From Cylindrotheca closterium (Eukaryota; Bacillariophyta; Bacillariophyceae; Bacillariales; Bacillariaceae), in assembly GCA_933822405.4 (NCBI GenBank), contig CAKOGP040000890.1:1-64000 (forward strand): a stretch of DNA of 64,000 nt. Reading direction: 5' to 3'. Both the position numbers and the translations under genes were made by a program. The notes under the pieces were generated by a model. That model saw only the letters and a program-made list of their open reading frames with translations, was not told where the DNA came from and made no database searches. The stretch's first letter is position 1; the number at the start of each line of letters is the position of its first letter. Positions 19,425-30,779 of the stretch are shown piece by piece.

Positions 19425-20887
19425 TCACGTGTCCCCTCTTTTGACACGAATTGTTCGGAATAAGGCGCTTACTTTCTGTATCGCTCCGTCATTGTCGACA
19501 CAAACCCACAAGTCACCATCAGGTCGCAGAAACAGCCCTGCGTTTTGATGTATGGTCTCCACAATTTCCTGGGCAATTTGCCTCTTTTGTCCTCGTTTCT
19601 TAGCTTTCTGATATATCTTGTACCTTGCTGTCACTAGACTTCGGAGCTGTATATTGCCTGGATGAGTTTGAAAGGGGGTTCCTTTGCCAAAAAGGACGTC
19701 AACTTTGAACGGAACATGCACCTTTTGTCTTCTCGGCTGTTGGCACCGTTCTTCCGCACGCATTTCCATCAGACGTTCGCGGAATGCTTGCAAGTTTGAA
19801 ATTTCCCCACCTTTCGTGACTGGGATGGTTCCTGGTAAAATACCAAATCCTGCCAGACTGGACATTACTTCATCGTGCGTTCCTGGGACAAGTATGCCGG
19901 TTAAGAAACGAAAAGGAAGCTACAACCAATATTTCCAGCTCGCCTTACCGTAATGCGTCTTTGACCTCATCTTCACAAAAGGACTTAAAGCAGTCTTGAT
20001 AACTGCAAATAGAACACGGTAAATCACGCTATCGTGACAGAAATGGATTGCTTCAACTCGAACTGGCAGGGCTTGGATCATCGTGGCCAAATTCCACGGA
20101 TACTGGAGGCTTGTTTCAGCAGATTGATCCCCAAGCCCGTAAACGATACCGATAAAGCCATTCTCCTGCGCTCCGTGTTTACGAATATTCTGCATATTAT
20201 TGTAAAACGATCGCTGAAGCTGAAGAGGAGTGCAATGTAAGAGTACAACAATGTAACAAATAAATGCAGTGAATCACAAACCACACGGAAATGTTGCCTT
20301 ACAACTGCTCTCGCCGAAACCCGAGTACCGACTACAGCCAAATTTATCCACCTTCCTGTACGGTCTTGGGCATCTAATGCTTGCTTTCTTCCACAATATA
20401 GATCTTGCATGGCTTCGCCGTCAAGGTCATCTTGAACAATGTCCAATACTAGCTTATCTTCACCAAATAAGTCGAGCTTGAGTTGAAAAAACCGGATAAT
20501 TCGAAGGGCTGCTTTTCTAGCATCAAAGGAATCTGCTCGGAGAAATGCTAACCGGAAGGAGCGATTTTCCACATATGTGGAGTTCATGGACAAAGCAAGA
20601 TCGTAAGCACGCTTATCTTTCAATTTATCAATTTCCCTGTGCATTAAATCTAGGCCTTTTTCGATGGCTTCCTCGGTCTCTGTAGGACCTTGTCTCACTC
20701 CATGAACATCCATGTACACCTTCTCCCTGTCTTTCATGGACAATTCCATCATTTGCGTGGCAATCATAGAATCGACATCATCGATATTCGTTGCAATATT
20801 TGGTTCGTTCTCGCTGACAATCTTTGCAGTGTCTTCAAGAACATCCAGAGGCGTTATATCATGGGAATCTTTGTGTATTGACTCCAT
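19425..20887 (-). CDS. CRAL-TRIO (Sec14-like) protein with C-terminal DUF6824 domain (copy A)
   Basis: Three exons (20887-20303, 20219-19949, 19882-19425), 437 residues. Intron positions are the same as in the two plus-strand relatives at 28717 and 30780. An N-terminal helical region holds IDDVDSMIATQMMELSMKDREKVYMD. A CRAL-TRIO N-lobe follows (FLRADSFDARKAALRIIRFF), then the lipid-binding lobe (ALPVRVEAIHFCHD, about 235-250). The C-terminal 95 residues are a good DUF6824 domain: VDVLFGKGTPFQTHPGN, then AQEIVETIHQN, GLFLRPDGDLWVCVD and KVSALFRTIR. It may be a lipid-regulated factor; no direct evidence exists here. All frames are intact. Confidence 0.8.
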
Positions 20888-21092
20888 CGGCCGATTCCAA
20901 GCTGACTACAATGTCGCGATAATGATACAGGAAATTTTCAGGCACAACCGCGATCCATAAATCATGTGGTCCGGGTCATACTGATTAGATGACTCATTCG
21001 ACTTCATTGTGCCTTCAGTGTTCTCAACACTGGAGAGACGACTGAAAGATATACGAACCTCCCCGCATGCGCTGATACTTCAAAACTACTAA

Positions 21093-21629
21093 ATGAAGAG
21101 TTGCTTCCTTCTACCTTCCTTACTCTTGCTTCTCTTGGGACTCAATAATAGCCATGGACTCCTGTGTGGTAGATTTTCAGCCAGGAGCCTGATTTCGCTG
21201 CAACCTAAGCTGGGCAGCAGCAGAAGGATCGAACTTTTTCTGAAAGCGGAAAACGAGGATGAGGAAACAAGTGAAAGTGACACAAAACAAGAAACAAAAC
21301 GTTCCGAACCGATTACTCTTTTCGAGTTGGCCGAAATGGAAGCAAGAGCTTCAAAAAGGATCAATGATAGACTATTGCTGCCTTACAGATTAGGAGAGGC
21401 TCTGACGAATGTGGCTTGGTTCGTTGTGATACTGAGTGTCTTTTTGAATGCCTTTGGTTATGCATACATACGTGGCGATTATGGTATAATTACGATTGGA
21501 ACGATAGAAGAAAGAAACTTTCAAATTGAAATGAGAAAGTCCTCGAAAGAAGCCATGGAGAGTTCGGTAGATGCTGCTACGAGGAATCAGAATTTGGTTG
21601 ATGCTGCTTCCTTTGTGGATCAACAGTAG
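21093..21629 (+). CDS. single-pass membrane protein with signal peptide, function unknown
   Basis: Single exon, 178 residues. MKSCFLLPSLLLLLLGLNNSHG is a signal peptide. A basic and Ser-rich stretch follows, then an acidic segment (AENEDEETSESDTKQE), then a helix with ITLFELAEMEARASKR. One membrane segment lies at about 109-128 (NVAWFVVILSVFLNAFGYAYI), followed by GIITIGTIEERNFQIEM. The basic region after the signal peptide could be a plastid transit peptide, but the expected Phe is missing. It shares a 205-base upstream region with the CRAL-TRIO/DUF6824 gene on the other strand. Confidence 0.6.
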   Translation: MKSCFLLPSLLLLLLGLNNSHGLLCGRFSARSLISLQPKLGSSRRIELFLKAENEDEETSESDTKQETKRSEPITLFELAEMEARASKRINDRLLLPYRLGEALTNVAWFVVILSVFLNAFGYAYIRGDYGIITIGTIEERNFQIEMRKSSKEAMESSVDAATRNQNLVDAASFVDQQ

Positions 21630-22103
21630 GATTACGCGATGGCAGGATGTTATCGCCGCAGGTGAATCTCTACGATTTGTTTTCAATTTTGGCACTTTGC
21701 TTTTTTTCAATGTTGATTTGCATGACGCGGCAATTTTCAACAACTAGGGTGCCCACTTGTCTCCTCGGCCTTCGAAATCGTTCACAGTAAGCAAGCTGCT
21801 GGCAGTATAGATGCTGTCGTTGATACAAGGTTCTCCGGGTTTTCTGATTCTTCAACACTATTTAATATTTACATGCTTCTATAATAGATAAACTTAGATT
21901 ATTTTAAATCCAGTATGCCAACATTGTGCCCCCCACCCAAAGCTTTGCCATCTGACAACTGCCTTATTCACGACACCTCTGTACCCATACCACGCATGGA
22001 ATACAACTCAGACCCAAGAGCATGCTACAGGTATGTACATTGAGCATCGGCCATAATAGAAGCCTGGATCATCATGCTTGCTTTTAATTGGCGTGGTGAT
22101 CAT
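21630..22103. other. intergenic, nothing recognised
   Basis: This is the gap between the 3' end of the signal-peptide protein gene and the 3' end of the Wss1 gene. No domain-bearing frame or structured repeat is seen. Confidence 0.4.
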
Positions 22104-23507
22104 CTATCGCGCATTGCGTTCTTGAAGGCATGCATCACAAACCAGCGACAGAGGTCGATTTTGTAGGGTGCAATGGGCGCAGACCCAGCCATCGCTCGTA
22201 GTACATGTAGTCACAATTGTTGCATTTGGAACCGTGACTTTCATCGACGAATCCTCCACGTCGTTGGTCAGATCGATACAATTGTCGACGGCAATTGGCT
22301 TGATTGGCTTGATATTTTTGGTCTCTGCCGCCTTTGGTTTTGTATCTGGGGAAGTGAGGTCGATGCACTCGACCTTGGGCCTCTTTGTTGTACTCTCTTG
22401 TTGCTGCTCTTGATCTCGGCGCCGATTAGAACGGACCGGCATCTTTGCACCTTGATTCGGCTCATCTGCCCCTTCCTCATCGTCATCACTGTCGTAGATT
22501 TCAATGACGCAAGGTTGCTTGGCTTTTTCCATCATTCTTCTTGTGAGATCCATCTGGCGTTTTCGAGATTCCGCCGCTCGGACAATGGCTTCTTGCATGG
22601 CTTTTCGATTGGAAACCTTGCTGCCTCCCAATCGATGACCACCACCGTTGCTAGATTTTCCATCCACCAAGCGACTTTTGCCCAACTTCTTGCCACCCAA
22701 GGTTTGTCCCTTGGTGGTTTGGAATGCATCACTTGGGGTGGCAGCTCCACCTCCTGTGGGTTGTCTATAGTCGGGATTGAAACCCATTCGATTGACCAGC
22801 AATGTTGCATGCTCTGGAGCGAACAAGCAAAGTGTCGGAGTGAGATTTTAAACTGCTATTGATAAATAACACTTGAAATGCCAAAATCCCTCGTTCCAAA
22901 GCTCCTTACCTTCCAATATTTCTTCCATGAGTTTGTAAAAAGCCGCATTGTGAGGACCATGGACACAATGGCTTAGTTCGTGCGCCATGGTACCTGCCAC
23001 ATCCTCCCAAGGAAACAATCGAGTGTGATTGTTTGGATTCCGCAGTCGCAAATGAATGGTATGTGTCTTGGACCTCCCATGCCATCGTGTCATGTTGTAC
23101 CCCAAGACATTATTGGACATTTTCCGTAGCTTGCGTCCACGCTTGGGTCTGTAATCCAAACCATCCCCACAGCAACATAGTTCGGAAATGCTCTTGACGT
23201 TGAATTTGCGGCGTTGGATAATGGGCAAGAACTCTTGGTGAATGCGTTTTAATGTATCTTCGCAGACTTTGTCTGAAAGAAGATTGGGAATGTGGAATAA
23301 TGGAACCCCGTCTTTTGAATTGATGGGTTGGCAATACTGCGCAGCCAAAGGATCATTGACTGGTTCTTCTTGCTCGTAGGCATTGGTGACCGAAGATGAC
23401 TTATTGGCGGAAGGGTGTTGTGGCCCTTTTGATTCTTCTGGAGGCGTGAAACTTTGACTACTACCATTCAAGTCGTTCAGCGTCCATATTCGATTCTTGG
23501 GAGCCAT
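22104..23507 (-). CDS. WSS1: Wss1/SPRTN-type WLM metalloprotease with SUMO-binding motifs and RanBP2 zinc finger
   Basis: Two exons (23507-22910 and 22813-22104), 435 residues. The start is set by a strong context, GCCACCATGGCT. The WLM domain (about 85-230) ends in HELSHCVHGPH, the zinc site HExxHxxxGxH. The C-terminal half is disordered and basic. It carries two CIDLTS/CIDLTN SUMO-interacting motifs and a third candidate VIEIYDSDDDEE with an acidic flank. The last 35 residues form a RanBP2-type zinc finger (WVCAHCTLQNRPLSLVCDAC). Yeast Wss1 cleaves proteins crosslinked to DNA in a SUMO-guided way. The zinc finger suggests ubiquitin or RNA binding. The nuclear role is inferred from family. 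Confidence 0.9.
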
Positions 23508-23693
23508 GGTGGCAATGCCGTTTGTCGGGATAACAAGCCCTGAAGTGATGCAAATGAGCCAAACGTGGTTGCGTGGAAATTTGAAACTGGAAGTTAATTT
23601 AAAAACTAATCTAGTTCTACACATCTTATTCATGATGCAGTCTTTTTTCAACAAGGTTGTTGGATAGGAGGATAAATATCATTATATATCAAT

Positions 23694-24470
23694 CTAGCTA
23701 TAAGGTAAAAAATCTCCATTCATATCCAAAAAGACACTGGATCCGGCAACCTTGAATTTGCTGACAATCATTTCCGCGACGTCCTCCATATGGTCTCCTT
23801 GAATGATAATTTCTTTGCCCTTGGGTCCATCCTTAACACTGGAGGATCCCGCGAATCGCTTGGAAAATGTCTTGGATACATCCTTCAGCTTAATTCCAGG
23901 AACCGTGTCCATACCTACTATAATGGTAGTCGCTTTTTTCTTGTTGCGTACCGTCTTTTGAATAACAACTCTTGTTTCCACTTGCTTGGCGACTTTGGCC
24001 TTGGCGCCTCGTTTATTCTTGCCACTAATGTTAAGATTCTCCATGTCTTCATCCAGATCTCCTTCTTCATCACTTTCAGCATAGTAAGGATCTTCGGGCT
24101 CGGGTCCGTATTTCTTGGTGAGGGCGATGAACAATTTATCTTCCTTCCCGGCATATTTCGTGAGCAGATTTGGAATGTCCGCTAGCTTGTCGGGTTGGTA
24201 CATTTCGTAAAAGGCAGTCAATCGCTCTTCCGCAGTCCAAGGTTCAGCGGGTTTGGAAGGACCTTCCGCTTCGCCTTCTTTCTCCACACTGTCATCCACG
24301 CCTTTGATGTCCTTCAGGATTTGCTTCAAGACGTCTGGGTGGTTCTTTTTCATCCAAGGGACGCAATGGGTCTCAAAATCAGGACCATATTCACAGAACT
24401 CTAAAGGCATGGAACACTTTCCGCAATATACCACATTGACGGGCTTGAGAATGTCATCGAATTCTGCCAT
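23694..24470 (-). CDS. DENR: density-regulated protein DENR (translation re-initiation/recycling factor)
   Basis: Single exon, 258 residues. The N-terminus VVYCGKCSMPLEFCEYG carries the conserved zinc-binding cysteines of DENR. An acidic linker (ESDEEGDLDEDMENLN) follows, then the SUI1/eIF1-like domain at about 165-245 (TRVVIQKTVRNKKKATTI, then GKEIIIQGDH). DENR works with MCT-1 to remove tRNA from recycled 40S subunits and to promote re-initiation. It is transcribed away from the FKBP gene across a 245-base gap. Confidence 0.92.
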   Translation of the reverse strand: MAEFDDILKPVNVVYCGKCSMPLEFCEYGPDFETHCVPWMKKNHPDVLKQILKDIKGVDDSVEKEGEAEGPSKPAEPWTAEERLTAFYEMYQPDKLADIPNLLTKYAGKEDKLFIALTKKYGPEPEDPYYAESDEEGDLDEDMENLNISGKNKRGAKAKVAKQVETRVVIQKTVRNKKKATTIIVGMDTVPGIKLKDVSKTFSKRFAGSSSVKDGPKGKEIIIQGDHMEDVAEMIVSKFKVAGSSVFLDMNGDFLPYS

Positions 24471-24715
24471 GATAATGATGATTATAATATTGTGACGATT
24501 GGTCGGTGTGATGAGGCGTGGTGGGGATTGGGATTGTTGCTTCGATACGATTCACGACAGTTGTGGTCCATCGAATCAATCGCGCATCTGAAAACCGCGC
24601 ACGTTGAATCTTTCTCGCATCATTGGGAGTTTGGTCATCATGGCATGCATGCATCATTCCAATTTTTAAATTGCCACTTGTCATTCATCATCATCACAAT
24701 CATATATCCAAAAGA

Positions 24716-25311
24716 ATGATTTCTCTTCGCTCCCTTATCTTTTTGCTCCTCCTCGCCTTTGCCGCTGCCGGAACCAACAAGGAAGGTCTTGCGTTCCTCG
24801 CCAAGAAGGAGACGGAAGAAGGCGTCGTCAAGTTGCCCTCGGGACTCATGTACAAGGAACTTGTCAAGGGAACCGGAAAGACTCCTACTGCCAACAGTCC
24901 ATGCTCCTGTCACTACGCCGGAACCTTGATTGACGGAACCGAATTCGATTCATCTTACAAGCGTGGACAACCTACTACTTTTGCGCCAAACCAGGTCATT
25001 AAAGGATGTAAGTGTCCACTGTTTAATTTTGGCGGGAATGAAATCTGGGATGCGGTGTACAGTACTGTTTCAGGAAGATTTTTGTATTGGTTCTTGTCTT
25101 GCTTATACTCTTATTTTTATTATATTACTATTACTATTACTATTCTGTAGGGACCGAGGCTATGCAATTGATGAAGGAAGGTGGCAAGTGGGAACTTTAC
25201 ATTCCATCTGAATTGGCGTACGGAGACCGTGGAGCTGGAGGTCGCATTCCAGGAGGATCGGTTCTTATCTTCATTTTGGAAATGCTCGAGGTCAAGGGTG
25301 ACTCTGTCTAA
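24716..25311 (+). CDS. secretory-pathway FKBP-type peptidyl-prolyl isomerase
   Basis: Two exons (24716-25007 and 25151-25311), 150 residues; the junction restores KGWTEAMQLM, conserved in FKBPs. The start ATG gives [19 protein letters not shown], a signal peptide; an upstream in-frame ATG at 24623 would bury it. The FKBP domain covers about residues 43-148 and contains [30 protein letters not shown] and IPGGSVLIF. No KDEL-type tail is seen. It is likely a foldase in the ER lumen or secretory route. Confidence 0.9.
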
Positions 25312-26326
25312 AGTTTATTGACTGGCTTATTTGGGAGGACCGTTCGATTTAGCTTGTAGGCAGGGTTGATTGAATCAAAAATATTTTAAAGATGGGCCTT
25401 CTCATGCATGCTAAATTATGTTCTTCTCCACTCATGATATCAGTATTACTAAAATATACTTGAATATACAGTAGCATGATGTGTGGATATTCTTCGTGGT
25501 GGGCCGGTCATCATGGATGCTTAGTATGAATGGTGATATCTCATGATCACAAGATCAAGTGGATTCTTTCATTCGAGGACATAATCTATAATGGAAATCT
25601 TCAAAAGCTAGCTAGCTTTATGAACTACGATTGATCAATATGGGCGGATGTTGAAGTGGTATGGTACGAGTACCGGTACTTGTACCTTTTAAAATCTAAG
25701 AGGAGTCTCTTTTGGTTGATGCACAGACCAAACCACTGACAAGACCAAATTGAAAATGTCAATCCGTTTTGAGAGGTCGGGGTACCACGGTCCCATTTTG
25801 AAAAGAGCTCGAGCTGCAGGCTGTCAGAAGAAGGAACAAAAAGAACAGGCCAGTTTGTCAATAACGGCCGAAACATAAAGTCAACCAATCAGAAAGATTC
25901 TTTCTTTGTCATCGAAGTAAATCCTCGGTTCGTAAAAGTTCGGTACGATTCGCCGACACCTTGCAGACGGTAACAGTCCAAGATGTCGACAGGTTGAATA
26001 TTCTTGCGCCATCTGACAAAATTCTGTGACTGGTGGAGAAAGAATGAGCAAGCAAGCATTTTCGTTAATTGTAGAAAGAATTCGAACGCCAGCCGAGCCA
26101 AAGTTCAGAAAGTTGAGACGAGGTCTAAATGACTTGGCGCTCGACTTTGTCGGAAATTTACGGAAATTACGAGGTCCTGTCGATGAATGAACCCCACGGG
26201 ACTTCCATTTCTACGTACTATCTGGTACTTTGGACACGTAAAGCGGCAGCGACGAAAACATTTTTGATTTGCCACCGCCTTCACTTTTTGTATTTCATAA
26301 TTTTCAAGAATCATTCCGTTTGCAAG
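25312..26326. other. 1.0 kb intergenic, nothing recognised
   Basis: This stretch holds the FKBP 3' region and the 5' flank of the aminotransferase gene. GTACGAGTACCGGTACTTGTAC at about 25665-25686 contains nested GTAC units; similar motifs recur around the window. Short frames (for example 25625-25888 minus) lack domains. Confidence 0.4.
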
Positions 26327-28305
26327 ATGAGTGGTATTGCCAAGAACGCTGCCTCCTCCTTCCGACGACAAGCCCCACGAGGGGCAAAGAGCTGGGGACG
26401 ATCTCTACCATCCATCAGTGTAAGTATCAATACCTGGACAGAAGATGATTCTGATCAGATTCATTCTCCATGGCGACCCATAGGACCGACAAAATACACA
26501 TCGTTCGGCTCAAGCTGATGCCGAAGAAAGTACAATCTACTCCAGCATCCTTCGGGACATCACCAACCAGTCTTTAGGGCAACCACCATGGTCATTTTCG
26601 TCGCCAATACTGCCGTAATTACATGGTCTTGGCCACTTTAGCATTGGACTGGGTGTGGAGGTCCGCATTGTTCGCAGTTTCTTGTGAGGCAGTAAAGAAG
26701 CCAGAGAAGCTAAGAACGTGACGTTTGGGCGATGGGTATTCCTATGGATCAACAATCTGGTCATGAAGTGGTCATGATGACGGAAGTGACGACGGGCTTA
26801 TCAGCATTGTGCTTTGCGTCTCGAATAAAATCTCACTTTATGTTTCCGCGTTTTTCAAAATACAGGCCAAGAATAATTTCGCAGATGCCAATCCAGAGAT
26901 CGATCCAGCTCACTTTCAACCACTGGGAACCTGGGGTTCGGACAAATTGAATGCTTCTCGCCAGGAGAACCCATTCATGATGACCTGGGTGCCAGGAGCT
27001 GCCAGACATTCTGTTCCGAACATGACTCATGGAGAAGGAGTTTACCTGTTTGATGACAAAGGAAACAAATATTTGGATTGGACTTCTCAGGCCGTCTGCG
27101 CCAATTTGGGCCACGACGTACCCAAGGCAGTTGTCGATGCAGCTGCTCAACAAATGGCCACTCTTCCTTTTGTATATGGAGGAATTGGTATGACTGAAGT
27201 CCGAACTCGCCTTAATCAGCTCATGTCTGAGATTCTACCAGGTGACTTGCGAGCAGCCGTGTACCCATCCTCAGGTGCCGAAGCCAACGAGGCTGGAATT
27301 ATGATGGCTCGCCGATTCACTGGACGACAAAAGATCATCACTTGGTACCGGTCTTACCACGGAGCCACTGCTAATGCTGGAGCCGCCACTGGTGATTTCC
27401 GCCGTTGGTATGGAAGTGATGAAGTCCCTGGATTTGTCAAGGCCTTTAATCCTTTCCCGCTCTTTTTCAACCACGGAGGACCCAACGCCACCGAAGAAGA
27501 ATCAGTCCAAGCCGCTTTGAACATGTTGGAGGAACAAATTCTTAATGAAGGTCCCGACAATATTGCCTCTATTATCATGGAATCCGTTGTTGGAGCAGGA
27601 GGATGCCTCGTCATGCCACCAGGCTACATGCAAGGAATCCGCGCTCTTTGCGATCAATACGGTATTCTGATGCACGTCGATGAAGTTATGGTAGGATTTG
27701 GCCGCACTGGAAAGCTTTTTGGATTCCAAAACTACGAAGGTGTCATGCCCGATATTGTCTCTTCTGCCAAGGGAATTTCTTCCGCTGCAATTCCCATGTC
27801 CATGACTGCTTGCAACGCTGAAATTATGGACTTTTTTGAAGACAAACCACTTGGCTGGGGATCCACTTATCAAGCGCATCCCGTCGCTATGGCCGTTGCC
27901 TATGAGAATATCAAGTATTTGATCGAAAACAACATTGTTGGACGATCCGCAAACATGGCTCCCTTGTTTGAAGCCTGTATGCAAAAGCTCGCCAATGATC
28001 ACCCAAGCATCAAGCAATACCGTGCAATTGGCATGTTTGGTTGCTTTGATATCCAAGATACTAATGGTGCCAACCCCAAATTGCAACACGAAGCCGCTCA
28101 CCAAGCGTTCCACAAGTACAAGCAAGCCTACATTGAGAACGGATTGGTCGGATTGCACCGGTACCCACACATTCACTGCGCACCTCCACTCAGCATTACC
28201 GAAGAAGAGCTCATTGACGGATTCCAACGCCTCGATCGAGCATTGGATGTCTTGGACGATGCCCTTGGCTTTGAGAAGGAAGTCCAACTGGAAACTGCTG
28301 TATGA
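26327..28305 (+). CDS. class III PLP aminotransferase, probably mitochondrial
   Basis: Two exons are called (26327-26419 and 26866-28305), 510 residues, phase 0 with GTAAGT donor and ACAG acceptor. Exon 1 is a clean mitochondrial presequence (MSGIAKNAASSFRRQAPRGA). The catalytic domain has SGAEANEAG and YHGAT in the cofactor region, and DEVMVGFGRTG with the pyridine-binding Asp. The Schiff-base Lys lies in SSAKGISSA, followed by GSTYQAHPVA. The family includes beta-alanine/taurine/GABA-type omega-aminotransferases; the amino donor cannot be set from sequence by eye. The 443-base intron contains an open stretch after an AG at 26484 that could be a skipped exon. A copy of the 3' end lies at 30394-30503. 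Confidence 0.88.
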
Positions 28306-28716
28306 CGTGCTTGCCTACTAGCCAACGTGTTTGCCAGTGATGAAAATTGAGAAACGTACACACTTTCTCCTTTTGGAAACGCTTCATCGGCGGTATTGAA
28401 AATACAATGATAATAATAAATTTGTAAAGTATAATAACACTTTGTTCATACGAGAGGATACTGCACGATTTTTTAAATAACAGTCAAAGTGATCCAGATT
28501 TTGTTCCCCAATTCACGACTGATTTTGGAGTATTACACGTGTACCAGGCAGCCAGTTACCACACCCATCAAGCGATAAACAGGAAACACATGCAAACACC
28601 TCAGGCCGTGATCACCTTTTATGATTGGCCTGTTAGAATATCGGGATTAGCCCTCGTCATGACAGAAGTGTAGCATATTCTACATTTGCCAAATTCATCC
28701 CACTTTCCAAACTCAG
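28306..28716. other. intergenic; partly duplicated upstream of the next copy
   Basis: The last about 200 bases resemble 30560-30779 in spots, such as AAACAGGAAACACA versus AAACCGAAACACA and TCTACATT...TCAGATGA before each ATG. This is the likely shared promoter of the tandem CRAL-TRIO/DUF6824 genes. Confidence 0.5.
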
Positions 28717-30361
28717 ATGAACGAGGGCTCAGATGATGAGGTAGCTCCCGTCGACATTGGGGAGGACACAACTGAACCGAGTCTCAGGGAGAACATGTCA
28801 GATATTGCCGCCAATATCGATTATGTCGACTTTCTCGGTATGATGCCATCTCAGTTGCCAGCTTTGAATCGGCAGATGCTATCAATGGACTACGATTCCA
28901 AAAGCGATTCTTCCCACAGCGATCTCCCTGATATAGCATCTGTTGATGATGGGCAAGATGACACTGCAAATATTCTCATCGAGGATTTGCCAGAAAGCGC
29001 TACAAATATCGATGTGGTCGATTCCGCGATTGCACAGCAAATGATGAAGCTGTCAGTGGAGGAAAGAGAAAAGGCGTATATGGATTTACATGGTGTGAAA
29101 ATTGGTCCGGTAGAGACTGAGGAAGCCATCGATGCTGGACTAGATGCATTGAAAGACGAGATAAACAGGCTGCAGGACAAAGATGCATTCAATCTTGCGT
29201 GGTCCATGAACCCAGAATATGTAGAAAATCGCTCCTTTCGTTTGGCGTTTCTCCGAGCAGAATCCTTTGATGCCAAAAAAGCAGCCCTTCGTTTTGTCCG
29301 TTTTTTTTCAACTCAAGCTCGATTTATTTGGTGAGGGCAAACTGGTGATGGAAATTGTGCAGGACGATCTTGATCGTGAAGCCATGGAGGCAATGTATTG
29401 TGGACGAGGACAATGGCTGGATGTGAAGGATCGGGCAGGAAGGCACGTCATAGTTACTTTTTTTGATGATCAGTTCTCAACAAGGGCTTTGGTAAGGAAA
29501 CTGAAGTCGTGTTGGCTTTTGAGGATTCTGTCTCACGTCCCTCCTATTTTTTCAGCTTCAGCGAGCATATTACAATGCTATGACTGGCATTCGTACTGAA
29601 GACGCGCAGATTCATGGCTTTGTTGCTATCATATACGCACTAGCTCCTCGTCTATCAGCCCAACGAGACGTTGTAAAGCATTTCAATATCACGAAGTTTG
29701 GCGATGGGCTTCCAGCTCGAGTTGAAGCAATACATTTTTGCCATTGTGACCATATTGCACAAGAGCTATTTGCTGTTTCGAAGGCAGCCCTAGGTTCTTT
29801 CATCAAGACTAGAACAAGAACTCACCATGGTAAGGTGACTTTCGGAAGGATATCATTCTTATTCATTTTGTTTCCTGATTCTTTGTATATGTACTTGTTC
29901 CAGGAACTCACGATGAGATAATGTCGAGTCTGACAGGATTTGGTATTGTCCCAGGAACTATCCCAGTGGCAGAAGGTTGCAAAATCACAAATTTGGAAGC
30001 CTATCATCAACAATTGGTGGATTTGCGTACAGCAGAGCGGCGGACACAGCCAAAGAGACGCAAGATTAGTGTTCCATTTAATGTTGACGTTCTTTTTGGT
30101 AAAGGAACCCCTTGTCAGATTCATCAAGGCAATGTGCAGCTTCGTCGTCTAGTTTCTCATCGGTACAAGATGTATGACAAAGCTGTTCAAAGAGGACAAA
30201 AGAATAAAATTGCCCAGGAAACTGTACATACCGTGCAACAAAATGCTGGGATGTTTCTACGACCTGAGGGTGACTCATGGGTTTGTGTTGAAGATAAGGT
30301 AGCGAGGCAAAAAGTAAGCGCCTTATTTCGATCGTTTCGCCCCAGAGTAGGAGAAAAATGA
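28717..30361 (+). pseudogene. CRAL-TRIO/DUF6824 gene (copy B) with one-base frameshift
   Basis: Exons 28717-29491, 29556-29829 and 29904-30361 match copies A and C in domain order and intron sites. The frame breaks in exon 1 in a T8 run (29301-29308). After RFVRFF, seven Ts following CG would continue FFQLKLDLFGE, but eight shift the frame to an early stop at 29334. Exon 1 is 775 bases, one more than a multiple of three. Downstream, all domains are intact: CRAL-TRIO with LPARVEAIHFCH, and DUF6824 with VDVLFGKGTPCQIHQGN and GMFLRPEGDSWVCVE. With one base fewer it would give 501 residues. It is either a young pseudogene or an intact gene with an assembly error. Confidence 0.75.
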
Positions 30362-30393
30362 AGTGAAGTGCTTTGTCAAGGCCTTGATTCATT

Positions 30394-30503
30394 CCCACAC
30401 ATTCACTGCGCGCCTCCACTCAGCATCACTGAAGAAGAGCTCATTACTGGATCCCAACGTCTCGATCGAGCATTGGATGTCTTGCACGATGTCATTGGTG
30501 GCT
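30394..30503 (+). pseudogene. duplicated fragment of the aminotransferase 3' end
   Basis: About 110 bases match 28164-28273 of the aminotransferase gene closely, including CCCACACATTCACTGCG and CTCGATCGAGCATTGGATGT. They are flanked by unrelated sequence. The piece lies just after the DUF6824 gene copy B, exactly where the original aminotransferase end lies before copy B. It is not a gene; it marks the left end of the duplicated unit. Confidence 0.85.
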
Positions 30504-30779
30504 GAATTCGAAGAGTCAGATTGTCATGCTTTGGAGTATTTGTGATAATGTTTGCTTTACCATCCTAGGACTACCGGTACAGCCTAAATACCGATAATAA
30601 CGATTCTCCTCCAGTCTAAGTGGTCCAACTTCGTCGCAGTTTGGTTGCGCATATATGCCGTTAGATTGGTCCTAATTGGGTGGCCTGTCAAGCAGTAATC
30701 CCGAAGCAAATAAACCGAAACACACAGCCCATGAGGGTCAGTGGTGTAACACATCTCTACATTCAATTTTCAAAATCAG
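30504..30779. promoter_or_regulatory. probable promoter region of copy C
   Basis: These 276 bases precede copy C and resemble the flank of copy B in patches. No defined element is recognised. Confidence 0.35.

Noticed and set aside
27502..28287. 261-residue minus frame opposite the aminotransferase
   Set aside because: Antisense shadow of a conserved enzyme.
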